Below, piece after piece: positions 8,622 to 17,214 of a stretch of 42,348 nt of DNA. This DNA comes from Pseudomonadota bacterium (lineage in GTDB: Bacteria > Pseudomonadota > Alphaproteobacteria > Rhizobiales > Xanthobacteraceae): positions 1-42,348 of the forward strand of contig JAEXYA010000061.1 of NCBI GenBank assembly GCA_023451825.1, read 5' to 3'. The notes under the pieces were generated by a model that did not search any database, was not told the DNA's origin, and was given only the letters and a program-made list of their open reading frames with translations. Positions within the stretch are counted from its first letter, which is position 1. Every line of letters starts with the position of its first letter. The translations under genes and the position numbers were made by a program.

Positions 8622-9015
8622 GTTGGCCTGATGCCGGGCCGGGCAGGATGGAATCGAAGGTAAACGAGTCCTAAACCAGTCCCGCACCCTTGCAAAAATA
8701 AGCCGCGAGACTCCTTGCCTAGAATCGCCTGATGGTCATCAGGCAATGAGAATGATCGACCATATCTGGTGTAACGGGGTTCAGGCGGCCCTCGCTTTCG
8801 CCCTTTTGGCTGCCTGCGCGGTCAATGTGCTGCTGCTCTGCGGGCGGCTGTAGGCATGCGCGGCGGTTTCGAGATCGCCGCGAAAAACCGAGAACGTTTC
8901 GTTGGCCAGTAGCCCTGCGCGGTCAACTCTGGTAATGGACGGCGCAACACAGGATCAGCCTGCTGGCGACGCGCCCAAAAAGGGCCTGAGCTGGCTCTAA
9001 CTCATTGATTCTGCT
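8622..9015. other. Intergenic stretch between the outer-membrane protein terminator and tRNA-Thr
   Basis: No convincing gene. One candidate small membrane peptide (8746-8853) is listed separately. The rest shows no repeat or clear regulatory element; it presumably holds the tRNA promoter. Confidence 0.5.
8746..8853 (+). CDS. Possible 35-residue membrane peptide (weak)
   Basis: A short reading frame starting ATG-AGA-ATG would encode a peptide with a single hydrophobic helix (roughly residues 11-33, Ala/Leu/Val/Cys-rich) and a short Arg-Leu end. The upstream ATCAGGCA is only a weak ribosome-binding match. It lies alone between a terminator and tRNA-Thr. I list it because GC-rich non-coding DNA rarely gives a continuous hydrophobic helix, but it could be chance. 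Confidence 0.25.
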   Translation: MRMIDHIWCNGVQAALAFALLAACAVNVLLLCGRL

Positions 9016-9090
9016 GCCGGCGTAGCACAGCGGTAGTGCAGCGGTTTTGTAAACCGAAGGTCGGGAGTTCAATCCTCTCCGCCGGCACCA
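9016..9090 (+). tRNA. tRNA-Thr (anticodon TGT)
   Basis: The cloverleaf closes: acceptor stem GCCGGCG at 9016-9022 pairs with CGCCGGC at 9080-9086, discriminator A at 9087 and encoded CCA at 9088-9090. The anticodon loop TTTGTAA gives TGT, reading ACA. The T-arm contains GTTCAAT. Confidence 0.95.
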
Positions 9091-9483
9091 TTCTCCTTCA
9101 ATCACTTGCCCCTCCAGGATTTTCGGCAGCGGACCTCTGTCGCCGCTGGATGCCGGACGTTGCAAATCTACGATTTTCAACTTTTGCGATTTATATCGCT
9201 TTACTCAACTAAAAAGTGTGGTTAACTGATCCTGCGTCAGGCATCGCTTCGTCATCCAGCTCGCTCTCCACCGCAGACATGCTCTTTCGGGAGAACCGCG
9301 AACACGCATCGGTCAGTCGCCGATCGCGATCGAGGCGACGACACGTCTGCGCTCAGAACCCGAAGATTACCCCGCCGCGCATCGCGTCATCGGCGGGCGC
9401 GCCAGGTCACGTTCGTCTTGCAGGTCACGTCTGTCTTTCCTCGATCTCGTCACGCGGTCTTTTGCAAACTCAGGGGACACCTC
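9091..9483. other. Upstream region of the tail-collar gene
   Basis: No gene seen. An AT-rich pocket near 9160-9230 could hold a promoter. A short tandem direct repeat (AGGTCACGT near 9404 and 9420, each followed by CGTCTT or CTGTCTTT) lies about 60 bases before the start codon and could be a regulator site. A GGGGA ribosome-binding site precedes the ATG at 9484. Confidence 0.4.
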
Positions 9484-11172
9484 ATGGCACAACTACCGAA
9501 CATCGCTGAACCCGGTATGATCGTCGCTTTCGCGGGCGACGTGACGAACGAAAGTATCGTGCAGCAACTCGCCAACCTCGGATGGGTGGTGTGCGACGGC
9601 ACGGCGTATCAAAAATCGCAATATCCCTCTCTCGCGCTGGCTATCGGAACGGATTACGGCGGCTCCGGCGGGGCGAGGGGATCGTTCAACGTGCCCGATC
9701 TGCGCGGCCGATTTCTCCGCGGCACGTCGTATAATTCGAACATGGATCCGGATGCCTCGACGCGCGTGGCGATGAGCCCGGGCGGCGACGAGGGCAATTC
9801 TGTCGGATCGCTGCAATTCTCGGCGACGGCCTTGCCGAATGTTCCGTTTAGCTTTCTGTCGGCCGGTGAGCATACTCACACCGTAGACAACGTTCCGCAG
9901 GGATCGAACGCTTATGCATTGGCCGGAAGCCACTATGCCATCGCCAATAGCGGCGGCGTCACGTCAGACAGCGCGGGGGTGCATAGCCATGTTCTGGGCA
10001 ACTGGGATGACGAAAGCCGTCCGGTCAATCTCTACGTCAATTTTCTGATTTGTACCGGGACCGGGTCCAGCAATACGGCGATTACGCCACTCTACGGACT
10101 CATTGCAGCTTTCGGCTTCAGCCTGGAAGTGAATGAACCCGCAGCGCCCTGGCTGTTTTGCGACGGCAGTTCGCAGAGCCAGACGACCTATCCCGGCCTG
10201 TTCGGCGTGATCGGCACGACATGGGGCAGCGGCAGCGGGGACGCGGCATTTGCTCTGCCCAATACACAGGGCGTCTTCATTCGCGGCGTCAATCCGACCT
10301 CGAATGTCCTCGCATCGTTCCAGACGGACTTGACCGGCCGGCCGACAAATTCCCAGTTTCAGGCAACGATGGCCGGCGCGCATTCTCACAAGGTGCCGCA
10401 TGTGCCTGGGAAGAGCACCAGCTATTACAGCATCACCGGCAGCCACTATGGTTGGAAGCAGGAGACGCAAACGTCTTATTCTGCAGGCGCGCATACGCAT
10501 CTGTGCGGGGTCGGGTGCGGCAGCGGCGGCGATGCGGAGACGCGGCCGGTCAATGTCTATGTGGATTTCGGCATCCTGGGCGATGTCGGTTCGGCGCCGG
10601 TCACGGATACATTCGCCGTCGGGACGATCCTGGCCTATGCAGCGCCGCTCAATCAGAAGACGCTTGCAGATTCGAATTACGTGCCATGCGATGGCAGCGC
10701 ACTGTCGCGATCGCAATATGCGGCGCTGTTCGCGCAGATCGGCACGAGTTTCGGCGCCGGGGATGATGTGTCGACCTTCAACGTGCCGGATTTGGTTGGC
10801 GTGTTTCCGCGTGGCGTTAACGGCAGTGCGTCGGGGACGGGTTACGATCCCGACGCCGATGCTCGCATCGGCCAGCCCGGTGTGTCCGGTGGAAACACGG
10901 GCAACAAAGTCGGCTCATATCAACCCTGGGCCTCGGGGCCGCCGGCCAATCCGATGAACACCACGCAGGATGGCGCACACACGCATGTGTTTCCCAACGT
11001 CCCCACCGATAAATCGAGTTCGGCGGTCGCAGGCTCCGGCCAGAGTATCTGGAACGGCAATAAGACGGACAGCTCGACCAATGGGGCGCACACGCATTCG
11101 GTGGGAAGCGGCGGCGATCCGGAAACGCGGCCGACCAATGTGTCCTGCTACTACATCATCAAATTTCAATGA
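9484..11172 (+). CDS. Triple phage tail-collar-repeat protein
   Basis: A 562-residue protein (start at 9484 after AGGGGA) without signal peptide. It has three tandem tail-collar-like modules, at roughly residues 10-190, 200-370 and 375-562. Each opens with a hydrophobic GxIxAF/Y strand, then CDG, then a YPxLF/ALFxxIGTxxGxG segment and xFxxPxxxGxFxRG, and closes with (E/S)RPxNVxxxF/Y. Every module carries two HxH motifs exactly 37 residues apart (130/167, 300/337, 499/536). In T4 short tail fibre gp12 such HxH motifs bind metal inside a trimer. No phage genes surround it; the relation to single-domain microcystin-dependent-protein homologues suggests a secreted or surface fibre-like role, as inference. 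Confidence 0.8.
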   Translation: MAQLPNIAEPGMIVAFAGDVTNESIVQQLANLGWVVCDGTAYQKSQYPSLALAIGTDYGGSGGARGSFNVPDLRGRFLRGTSYNSNMDPDASTRVAMSPGGDEGNSVGSLQFSATALPNVPFSFLSAGEHTHTVDNVPQGSNAYALAGSHYAIANSGGVTSDSAGVHSHVLGNWDDESRPVNLYVNFLICTGTGSSNTAITPLYGLIAAFGFSLEVNEPAAPWLFCDGSSQSQTTYPGLFGVIGTTWGSGSGDAAFALPNTQGVFIRGVNPTSNVLASFQTDLTGRPTNSQFQATMAGAHSHKVPHVPGKSTSYYSITGSHYGWKQETQTSYSAGAHTHLCGVGCGSGGDAETRPVNVYVDFGILGDVGSAPVTDTFAVGTILAYAAPLNQKTLADSNYVPCDGSALSRSQYAALFAQIGTSFGAGDDVSTFNVPDLVGVFPRGVNGSASGTGYDPDADARIGQPGVSGGNTGNKVGSYQPWASGPPANPMNTTQDGAHTHVFPNVPTDKSSSAVAGSGQSIWNGNKTDSSTNGAHTHSVGSGGDPETRPTNVSCYYIIKFQ

Positions 11173-11503
11173 GGCATGACGCTCGGCCATCATTCATGTA
11201 TGACCGAGGCGGAGCAGCGGAATCCGGATGTCGCAGCCATCCGGATTCTGCGAGCGCTCTTGCTGAAGGAGACGGGCGCCCGTGCCGAGGCCTCTGGTCC
11301 TCCAGCACGCAGTTTGTGAATGCGACGCTGCCGGATTTATTGCCGCGCCAGCCTCGCGTTCGCGAACCCAGCCCTCATGCCTAATGACAAGTTAACCGGA
11401 CGGCAGCGATTCTTCTCTTATTGGACAAATGATTGGTAAGCCGCACGTCCGATGATACCGGGCCACGTCCCGTCGCTGCGTCCCATCGGAAATCCCGCAT
11501 ACC
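11173..11503. other. Intergenic stretch before the acyltransferase gene
   Basis: No gene, repeat or RNA that I can support. The ~80 bases around 11385-11440 are more AT-rich and may hold the acyltransferase promoter. Confidence 0.4.
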
Positions 11504-12565
11504 ATGACCGCAAACAGACCTATCCACCCGACGGCCTATCTGGATCTGTTGCGCGCTGTCGCCATTGTGCTGGTGGTGAATTCGCATCTCGACAGCCTCT
11601 ATCCGATCCCGCAACTCGGCACCGGCGGGGTGTTCGGCAATGAGATGTTCTTCTTCATTTCGGGCTATGGACTTTATCTCGGCTATCAGGCGAGCCGGGA
11701 GGCGATGGGCGGCTGGCTGAAGCGGCGGCTCACGCGGGTCTATGAGCCGCTCATCATCGTCGCCACGTTCCTCGTTCTGGTCGGCGATGCGCAGATCCGC
11801 ACGGTCTCGGACTTTGTCTTTCTCTACATCATTCCGCTGCAGTTCTGGTTCCTGCCGACCATCGTCGCCAGCTACGTCCCGATCTATTTGATCATGGCGA
11901 AGATGGAGACGAAGCGGGCTTATGCGTGTCTCTTCGGCGGGTTGGCGCTCGCTTACATCCTGCTCTTCGCGGTCTTCGCGCAGAAGACGCTGTGGCTGAC
12001 CGAGGATTACAGCGTGCAGACGGAAGTGACGCTGCCGCTGCGCATCATCTTCTATTTCGGCACCATGGTGATGGGCGTCTATGCTGCCAAATTCCATGCC
12101 GACACCAAAGGCAAGCTGTCCGATCTGTTATGGCTGATGGTCTCGATCGCCGGCTTCTATCTGTTCGTCGGTTCGCTCGGGCGCGTCACGCCCTTCGAGG
12201 TGCAGATCATCGATCGCATCCCGGCGCTGGCCTTCCTCGTCTTCGCGTTCCGCTTCGCGCGCTATCAGCCGCTGGAGCAGTTCATCGCCAATCATCTCAG
12301 CGGCCTCGTCACTTTGCTCGCCGCTACGGCACTGCAGATCTATCTCCTGCATGACTTCGTGCTGCGGCAGGAGTTTCTGAAAGCGATGCCATTCCCGGCC
12401 AATCTGATCGTGTTTGGCCTCGCAACGTTGCTGCTGGCGATCCTGTTCGAGAAGATCAGCTTCAAGCCGCAAGCGAAGGCGCGGCCGATCAAACCAGTGA
12501 GTGGCGAAGTGGAAGCCAGAAGCGCGAATTCCAATTCGAGCACTGAGCGGAGGCGAGCCTCATAA
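11504..12565 (+). CDS. Acyltransferase-3 family integral membrane protein
   Basis: A 353-residue membrane protein with about ten hydrophobic helices. Near the N-terminus it has the family's opening (AYLDLLRAVAIVLVVNSHL, with the conserved Arg and His) followed by FFFISGYGLYLGY. Acyltransferase-3 (OafA/NodX-type) proteins move acetyl or succinyl groups onto exported glycans, lipopolysaccharide or exopolysaccharide. No polysaccharide cluster is nearby, so the acceptor is unknown. The last ~35 residues are a polar Ser/Asn/Glu/Arg-rich cytoplasmic tail. It ends before a shared convergent terminator. Confidence 0.87.
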   Translation: MTANRPIHPTAYLDLLRAVAIVLVVNSHLDSLYPIPQLGTGGVFGNEMFFFISGYGLYLGYQASREAMGGWLKRRLTRVYEPLIIVATFLVLVGDAQIRTVSDFVFLYIIPLQFWFLPTIVASYVPIYLIMAKMETKRAYACLFGGLALAYILLFAVFAQKTLWLTEDYSVQTEVTLPLRIIFYFGTMVMGVYAAKFHADTKGKLSDLLWLMVSIAGFYLFVGSLGRVTPFEVQIIDRIPALAFLVFAFRFARYQPLEQFIANHLSGLVTLLAATALQIYLLHDFVLRQEFLKAMPFPANLIVFGLATLLLAILFEKISFKPQAKARPIKPVSGEVEARSANSNSSTERRRAS

Positions 12566-12593
12566 GCGCCTTCTTGACGTTTCCTCCGATACG

Positions 12594-12629
12594 AAAAAGC
12601 CCGGCGCTGTCACAGCACCGGGCTTTTGT
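12594..12629. terminator. Bidirectional terminator between convergent genes
   Basis: A ~16-bp stem (12595-12610 with 12612-12627, one mismatch that becomes G-U on the minus strand) is bounded by an A-run on the left and a T-run on the right. It serves the acyltransferase gene (+) and the small secreted protein gene at 12665 (-). Confidence 0.8.
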
Positions 12630-12664
12630 TTGGGCGGTCTAACCCGCGGCGTCAGCCGCAGGTC

Positions 12665-12940
12665 TCAGAAGCAGGGATGTGCGCGGCCGTCCTGACCGCG
12701 ATAGGCGGCGGCGGACTGCTTGCAGCGGCGCGACAGCGGGCCGTCGTAATAGGCGAAGGTGCCGGGCGTGAGACCTGGGCCGTAATTGTGCAGATAGCTG
12801 ATGCGATAGGGCTGGCCCGGCGCGGCGAAGGTGAACGTCTCCGCGGCGTGGTGATGATGGCGGTGATGCTTCCAGTGTTTTGCGAAAGCAGGGGTGGCGA
12901 CCAGCGTCGTGAGGATGATGGCGGCGCTGAGGATCTTCAT
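12665..12940 (-). CDS. Small secreted protein with His cluster, hypothetical
   Basis: A 91-residue protein. The ATG at 12940 follows GGAG with good spacing and opens into a signal peptide (MKILSAAIILTTLVATPAFA). The mature part begins with a histidine-rich block (KHWKHHRHHHHAAE), then a ~55-residue domain with two cysteines (RRCKQ and the penultimate HPCF) that could form a disulphide. No known domain is recognised. It is transcribed towards a shared terminator with the acyltransferase. Confidence 0.7.
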   Translation of the reverse strand: MKILSAAIILTTLVATPAFAKHWKHHRHHHHAAETFTFAAPGQPYRISYLHNYGPGLTPGTFAYYDGPLSRRCKQSAAAYRGQDGRAHPCF

Positions 12941-13222
12941 GAAATTCTCCGGAAGCAAGGGTGACGGACGGCCCGTCGCTGGCGGGGATCAGACCATGCG
13001 CAGGCACTGATCCGCAAGATGTCCCGTGGTCTGACAGGCTCTGATCTCCGCGCGATGACGCCATCGCCGGGCCGCAGGCGTTAACGGAATCGCGCTGCGA
13101 TTCCAGGCATTTGAACCGATGCGCATGGTTGCGCGTTAGGCTTACCGGCAGTTTGGGGGAGACCTTTAACCCATCCTGCGGGGCCTTTGATTATCCTACC
13201 GCCATCAATGCAGGACACCAAT

Positions 13223-13645
13223 ATGCGGGTCATCCCGGCACTGCTGATCACGATTGCCACGACGCTGCCGGCGGCGGCGGCGGATGGCTTCAATATCGTC
13301 ATTCCCGGCCGCCCCGGCGTGCCCGTCATCATCAATGGTGTGGACGCATCCTATCGCGTGATCGAGGGCGATCGCGGGCTGCAGAACCGTATCCATGTGC
13401 AGCCGACCATCTATGGCGGGCGGCCGATCGATCCGGTGCCGAATGTCGGGCACTATTATCCGAGCCTCGGCCGCACGCCGGGCTACGGACGGCTCGAGAT
13501 CGAGCCGCCGGCCAATCGCAAGCTGCCGGAGCCGGCACCGAGTTTCTATGAGCACTGGTCGGCGAAATCAGCGCCGATGGGCACCAACGATGTTCCGATG
13601 ACCCCGCCGCCGGTCATCGTGGCGCCGCCGGTGGAGCAGCGCTAG
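13223..13645 (+). CDS. Secreted Pro/Gly-rich hypothetical protein
   Basis: A 140-residue protein starting at the ATG at 13223, preceded by AGGA, with a short signal peptide (MRVIPALLITIATTLPAAAA). The mature chain (FNIVIPGRPGVPVIING, HVQPTIYGGRP, YPSLGRTPGYGRLEIEPP) is rich in Pro, Gly and Tyr and ends in a proline-rich tail. Similar short proteins sit beside Tyr-rich secreted proteins in Bradyrhizobium relatives, and here the next gene (13753) is one. It is probably a periplasmic or surface protein of unknown function. Confidence 0.68.
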   Translation: MRVIPALLITIATTLPAAAADGFNIVIPGRPGVPVIINGVDASYRVIEGDRGLQNRIHVQPTIYGGRPIDPVPNVGHYYPSLGRTPGYGRLEIEPPANRKLPEPAPSFYEHWSAKSAPMGTNDVPMTPPPVIVAPPVEQR

Positions 13646-13690
13646 GGCATGGTCCCGAACAGTGGAGCCCGGTTTTCGGATCAGATCATG
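13646..13690. repeat. Intergenic palindromic repeat (rhizobial type)
   Basis: Directly after the stop codon lies GGGCATGGTCCCGAACAGTG, then a CGGTTTTCGGA core and GATCATGCGCC. The outer GGCATGGTC and GATCATGC arms are imperfect inverted repeats. I know very similar elements as multicopy intergenic repeats in rhizobia; the match is from memory and should be confirmed by a genome-wide count. Confidence 0.6.
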
Positions 13691-13752
13691 CGCCACAAAC
13701 AAACAAGCTGAATTTCCATCACCAAACAAAAAAACACCCACAGGAGTGCGTT

Positions 13753-14310
13753 ATGCGTATCACGATTTCGAAATGGGCCGCGGCAATCGCCGTTGCTGCC
13801 GTCAGCGCGGCAGCAACGCCCGCCATGGCCGGCGGTGGCTATTATGCCGGCTGCTCGCCCTGCGGCGGCTATGGCTATGCCGGCTATGAGGTGCTGGCGA
13901 ATCCCGAGCCGGTGACACGCCAGTATTACTACGCCAATCAGGGCCCGACCTATGGCGGCCCCGGCCAGTTCGCGCCGGTCCCGACCTATCAGGAAACCGC
14001 GATCGGCTGGCGCGGCTATCCGCGCTATGACGGCGGCCCTTATGCCAATCCGTACAACCACTTCAGCTACAGCCTGAATTATGGCTACCGCCAGGAGACG
14101 GCTGGCCCGGTCGTATTCACGCCGCGGCTGCCGCATTATGCGCGCCCAAGCTATCGCTATGGCTATAGCATGCAGCCGCGCGTGCGTTATGCGCAGCGCA
14201 GCTATTACGGCCATCGCTATGCCAAGCCGCGCGTGATCTATGGATCGCGTCACTACGGCCCGCGCCATGGCTATCACCATCAGCAGCGCCCGCTGCGTCG
14301 CGCTTACTGA
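13753..14310 (+). CDS. Secreted Tyr/Gly/Arg-rich protein
   Basis: A 185-residue protein with AGGAG ribosome-binding site and signal peptide (MRITISKWAAAIAVAAVSAAATPAMAGG). The mature chain has very high tyrosine, glycine, arginine and histidine content (YYAGCSPCGGYGYAGYE near the start, then RYGYSMQPRVRYAQRSYYGHRY and RHYGPRHGYHH). No enzymatic domain is visible. Such proteins are common in the group and may associate with the wall or outer membrane. A strong terminator follows 20 bases after the stop. Confidence 0.72.
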   Translation: MRITISKWAAAIAVAAVSAAATPAMAGGGYYAGCSPCGGYGYAGYEVLANPEPVTRQYYYANQGPTYGGPGQFAPVPTYQETAIGWRGYPRYDGGPYANPYNHFSYSLNYGYRQETAGPVVFTPRLPHYARPSYRYGYSMQPRVRYAQRSYYGHRYAKPRVIYGSRHYGPRHGYHHQQRPLRRAY

Positions 14311-14330
14311 TCTGATTGCATCGACGATCA

Positions 14331-14364
14331 ACGCCCGCCTGCAGCGATGCAGGCGGGCGTTTTG
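14331..14364 (+). terminator. Rho-independent terminator
   Basis: A perfect 13-bp stem (14331-14343 with 14348-14360), loop GCGA, followed by TTTTG. It terminates the Tyr-rich protein gene. Confidence 0.88.
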
Positions 14365-14371
14365 TTGTCGA

Positions 14372-14463
14372 CCGTAGGGCGGATGAGGCGAAGCCGTCAT
14401 CCGCCGCGAAGTTTCTGGTATGAATTCGGCCGGCGGATGACGCTTCGCTCATCCGCCCGACGG
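14372..14463. repeat. Paired palindromic repeat (REP/BIME-like), copy A
   Basis: Two arms in opposite orientation, GTAGGGCGGATGAGGCGAAG near 14374 and the complementary CGCTTCGCTCATCCGCCC near 14441-14458, enclose ~40 bases. A second element of the same design lies at 27232-27323. This is the layout of a REP doublet between convergent genes. Confidence 0.75.
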
Positions 14464-14471
14464 CCTTGCGT

Positions 14472-15371
14472 CTAATTCATCAGCCCGAGCTTGCTGGCGC
14501 CGATATAGAGCGCGAGCACGGCGGCATTGGAGACATTCAGGCTCTTGATCTCGCCGGGCATATCGAGCCGCGCCACCACGCTGCAGGTCTCGCGCGTCAG
14601 CCGGCGCAAACCCTGGCCTTCGGCGCCGAGCACGAGGGCGAGGGGCGCGCTCAGCGGCACCGCATCGATATTCTCGGCGCCTTCGCTGTCGAGACCGACG
14701 GTCATGAAGCCGTTGTCGTTGAGCTGGTTCAGCGCGCGGGCGAGATTGGGCACGGTGATGATCGGCACCAGCTCCAGCGCGCCCGAGGCGGATTTCGCCA
14801 GCACGCCGGTGGCCTCCGGGCTGTGCCGGTTGGTGGTGATGATGGCGTTGACCTTGAAGGCGGCCGCCGAGCGCAGGATGGCGCCGACATTGTGCGGATC
14901 GGTGATCTGGTCGAGCACCAGCACCATGCCGTCCTGGGGCAGGTCTTCAAGATCCAGCCCCTCCAGCGGCTCGACCTCGGCCAGCAGGCCCTGATGCACG
15001 GCGTCCGGCCCGAGCCGGCGGTCGATCTCGTCCGGCCGCACCAGTTCCGGCGTCACGCGGGTGGCGATATTCTCCTCGGCGAGGCGGCGGGCGGCGTTCT
15101 CGGTCAGCCAGAGCTTGCGAATCGTCCGGTTCGGATTGGCCAACGCCAAAGTGACCGGATGCCAGCCATACAGGATCGGCGGCCCGTCACCGCCATGGCC
15201 GCCCCCATCGCGACCGCCACGGCGCGGCGGCCGGCGGCCCTGGTCGCGGGCGGGGCGGGGGCCTTGGCCCTTGTCCCGGCCTCGATCCTTGTCTTGCCCC
15301 TGATCCCGGCCGGAATCGCGGCTCTTTTGCGGGCCACGCTGGAATCGCTGTTTGCGGTTGTTGTCGCTCAT
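14472..15371 (-). CDS. rlmB: RlmB/TrmH-family RNA 2'-O-methyltransferase (SpoU fold)
   Basis: A 299-residue protein. The C-terminal ~160 residues form a SPOUT methyltransferase with its three motifs: LVLDQITDPHNVGAILRSA, LVLGAEGQGLRRL and SLNVSNAAVLALY. Before it is the small RNA-binding SpoU substrate-binding domain (LYGWHPVTLALANPNRTI). The family methylates G2251 of 23S rRNA. The first ~60 residues are an extra Arg/Gly/Asp-rich low-complexity tail, common in alphaproteobacterial copies. The ATG at 15371 was chosen because upstream alternatives have no better ribosome-binding site. Confidence 0.9.
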   Translation of the reverse strand: MSDNNRKQRFQRGPQKSRDSGRDQGQDKDRGRDKGQGPRPARDQGRRPPRRGGRDGGGHGGDGPPILYGWHPVTLALANPNRTIRKLWLTENAARRLAEENIATRVTPELVRPDEIDRRLGPDAVHQGLLAEVEPLEGLDLEDLPQDGMVLVLDQITDPHNVGAILRSAAAFKVNAIITTNRHSPEATGVLAKSASGALELVPIITVPNLARALNQLNDNGFMTVGLDSEGAENIDAVPLSAPLALVLGAEGQGLRRLTRETCSVVARLDMPGEIKSLNVSNAAVLALYIGASKLGLMN

Positions 15372-15587
15372 GCCGGCTTGTCTCATGGAGCCCACGGATT
15401 GGCAATTTGCCTTTGGGAACAATGAGGCAGGGAGCAGCGGATAAATCCGTCATGATCGGTTGACTTTGCGGCCGCGCTTCCCGATAAAGCGGCCGCCGGG
15501 AGCCTGCTGAGCAGGCGCACGTTTTCCACGTCATCCCCAGCCGTCCAGACGCCCTCCGGGGTGGATGATGGCCCGATGGCGTTGAGC

Positions 15588-15673
15588 GGGGGAGTGTCCC
15601 GAGTGGCAAAGGGAGCTGACTGTAAATCAGCCGCCTTATGGCTTCGCAGGTTCGAGTCCTGCCTCCCCCACCA
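15588..15673 (+). tRNA. tRNA-Tyr (anticodon GTA)
   Basis: A class II tRNA with long variable arm. Acceptor GGGGGAG at 15588-15594 pairs with CTCCCCC at 15663-15669; discriminator A and encoded CCA end at 15673. The anticodon stem GCTGA/TCAGC encloses the loop CTGTAAA, giving GTA. Confidence 0.95.
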
Positions 15674-15745
15674 AATTCTCTTTAACGGCATGATCGGACG
15701 ATGGGCTGCTCCTGCAAACGCAGTCGCAGACGATCGACCATCGCT

Positions 15746-16891
15746 TCACGCCGCCAGATGAAATTCCGAAATATGCACGCGGTTGCGGCCGTCGGCTTTG
15801 GCGCGATAGAGCGCGGCGTCGGCGCGGCTGAGCAGGGCTTGCAGCGTTTCCGGTTCGGATGTGCGGATCGCGACGCCGATGCTCACCGTGGCGTTGATGG
15901 TGCCCTCGGGCGTCTGGAACGCCAGACCTTCCAGCGTCGTGCGGATGCGCTCGGCCACCGCGGACGCGGATTTCGGGCTCGACGACGATAGCAGGATGCA
16001 GAACTCCTCGCCGCCGAGACGGGCGCCGACGTCATGGGCGCGGATGTTCGAGAAGATGACCTCGGCAAATACACGCAGCACGCGGTCGCCGGCGGCATGG
16101 CCGAACCGGTCATTGATCGACTTGAAGTGATCGAGATCCATCAGCAGGATCGCCGTGCTCTGCGGCACTTCCTGCGTCCTGTCCTCGAACAGAGCGCGCC
16201 GGTTCAGCAGGCCCGTCAGCGGATCGGTCATCGCATCCGACTTGTGCCGGTTGGTCGTGCGAATCTGGTTGATGGTCAGCGACAGCGCGCCGATGCCGGT
16301 GAGGCCGACGATCACCATCAGCGAATTGAATTCCTCCGCCCAGTTCGACGGGCGTTCGGTCAGCACATATTGGCCGTTGGCGAGCAAGACATAGCCGCAT
16401 GCGGCAAAGGACAGCGCCGTCACGAGATAGAGCAGCGCGTTGGCGATCATCAGCAGCGGCGCTTCCGATCGGGTCTTCCAATATTGGCGCGCGGCCAGCG
16501 TCGTCAGCACAGCGATGGCGACATTGGCGACGGCGGTGCCGATGCCGGTATAGCCGGTCGCGAAGGCCGCGACGGTCGGCACCAGCCCGAGCAGCGTCGC
16601 CGTGGCCGTGATTGTCCAGTTCGAGCGGTTTGCGCAGAACTGGACGGTGCCGTGATAGATCAGGCCGAAGCCCACGATCAGCAATGTGAAGGATACGAGC
16701 TGGAAGGTCGGCTCATAGCGCTCGATGCCGAGGTAGAACAGCAAGGCCAGGACGGTGAGCGACAGACCGGTGGACCAGGTCAGCAAATAGGTTTCGGACC
16801 GCGCCACGATCCAGGTTGCGAGCAACGTGAAGGCAAGGGCGGTGCACGAAACGCCGATGGCGATGAAAAGGGAATGCTGGTCGAGAAACAT
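15746..16891 (-). CDS. Membrane-bound diguanylate cyclase (GGDEF)
   Basis: A 381-residue protein. The N-terminal ~210 residues hold six or seven hydrophobic helices forming a membrane sensor module of no recognised name. Residues ~220-378 are a GGDEF domain with active-site GGEEF (293-297), MDLDHFKSIND (metal and substrate region) and a canonical I-site RxxD (R284-D287) five residues ahead, so it should make c-di-GMP and be product-inhibited. No EAL domain is attached. The gene stands alone between tRNA-Tyr and a hypothetical gene. Confidence 0.93.
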   Translation of the reverse strand: MFLDQHSLFIAIGVSCTALAFTLLATWIVARSETYLLTWSTGLSLTVLALLFYLGIERYEPTFQLVSFTLLIVGFGLIYHGTVQFCANRSNWTITATATLLGLVPTVAAFATGYTGIGTAVANVAIAVLTTLAARQYWKTRSEAPLLMIANALLYLVTALSFAACGYVLLANGQYVLTERPSNWAEEFNSLMVIVGLTGIGALSLTINQIRTTNRHKSDAMTDPLTGLLNRRALFEDRTQEVPQSTAILLMDLDHFKSINDRFGHAAGDRVLRVFAEVIFSNIRAHDVGARLGGEEFCILLSSSSPKSASAVAERIRTTLEGLAFQTPEGTINATVSIGVAIRTSEPETLQALLSRADAALYRAKADGRNRVHISEFHLAA

Positions 16892-17214
16892 GGCGCAATG
16901 CGATCAACTGGATGCCGCGTGATATGCCATCATCTCTTAGCACCAGACTACCGCCATGCCATTCGATTTCTATGGTGAGGAAATGGTTGCGGGGATCGCA
17001 GACACCGCCGCGCGCGCTGATGCATGTGTCCAACATGCCGGCGAACATCACTTTTCGGCCAGGCGCGTCATCGCTCGTCAACCCGCAATTGTCATGGTTG
17101 CGGTAACCAACTCTAGAGGCCCGTCGGATATGATGTCGGTGGGGATCTCGGTGGAACCGAGACGACAACCGCTTGCGGAGCGCGACGCTCGGGCGGACGG
17201 GGACGGGGGCGCAG
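16892..17214. other. Intergenic stretch between the diguanylate cyclase and the next gene
   Basis: No gene I can support. A small perfect hairpin (TCTCGGT/ACCGAGA, 17146-17152 with 17156-17162) sits about 50 bases before the downstream start and could lie in its leader. Confidence 0.35.

Noticed and set aside
8923..9180. Minus-strand frame across tRNA-Thr
   Set aside because: Antisense to the tRNA; 'LNSRPSVYKTAALPLCY' is a typical false translation of tRNA DNA.
9484..12565. Prophage in the tail-collar region
   Set aside because: No integrase, terminase, capsid or lysis genes; the neighbours are a tRNA and an acyltransferase gene.
15383..15691. Minus-strand frame across tRNA-Tyr
   Set aside because: Antisense to the tRNA, with the typical 'DSNLRSHKAADLQSAPFAT' false sequence.
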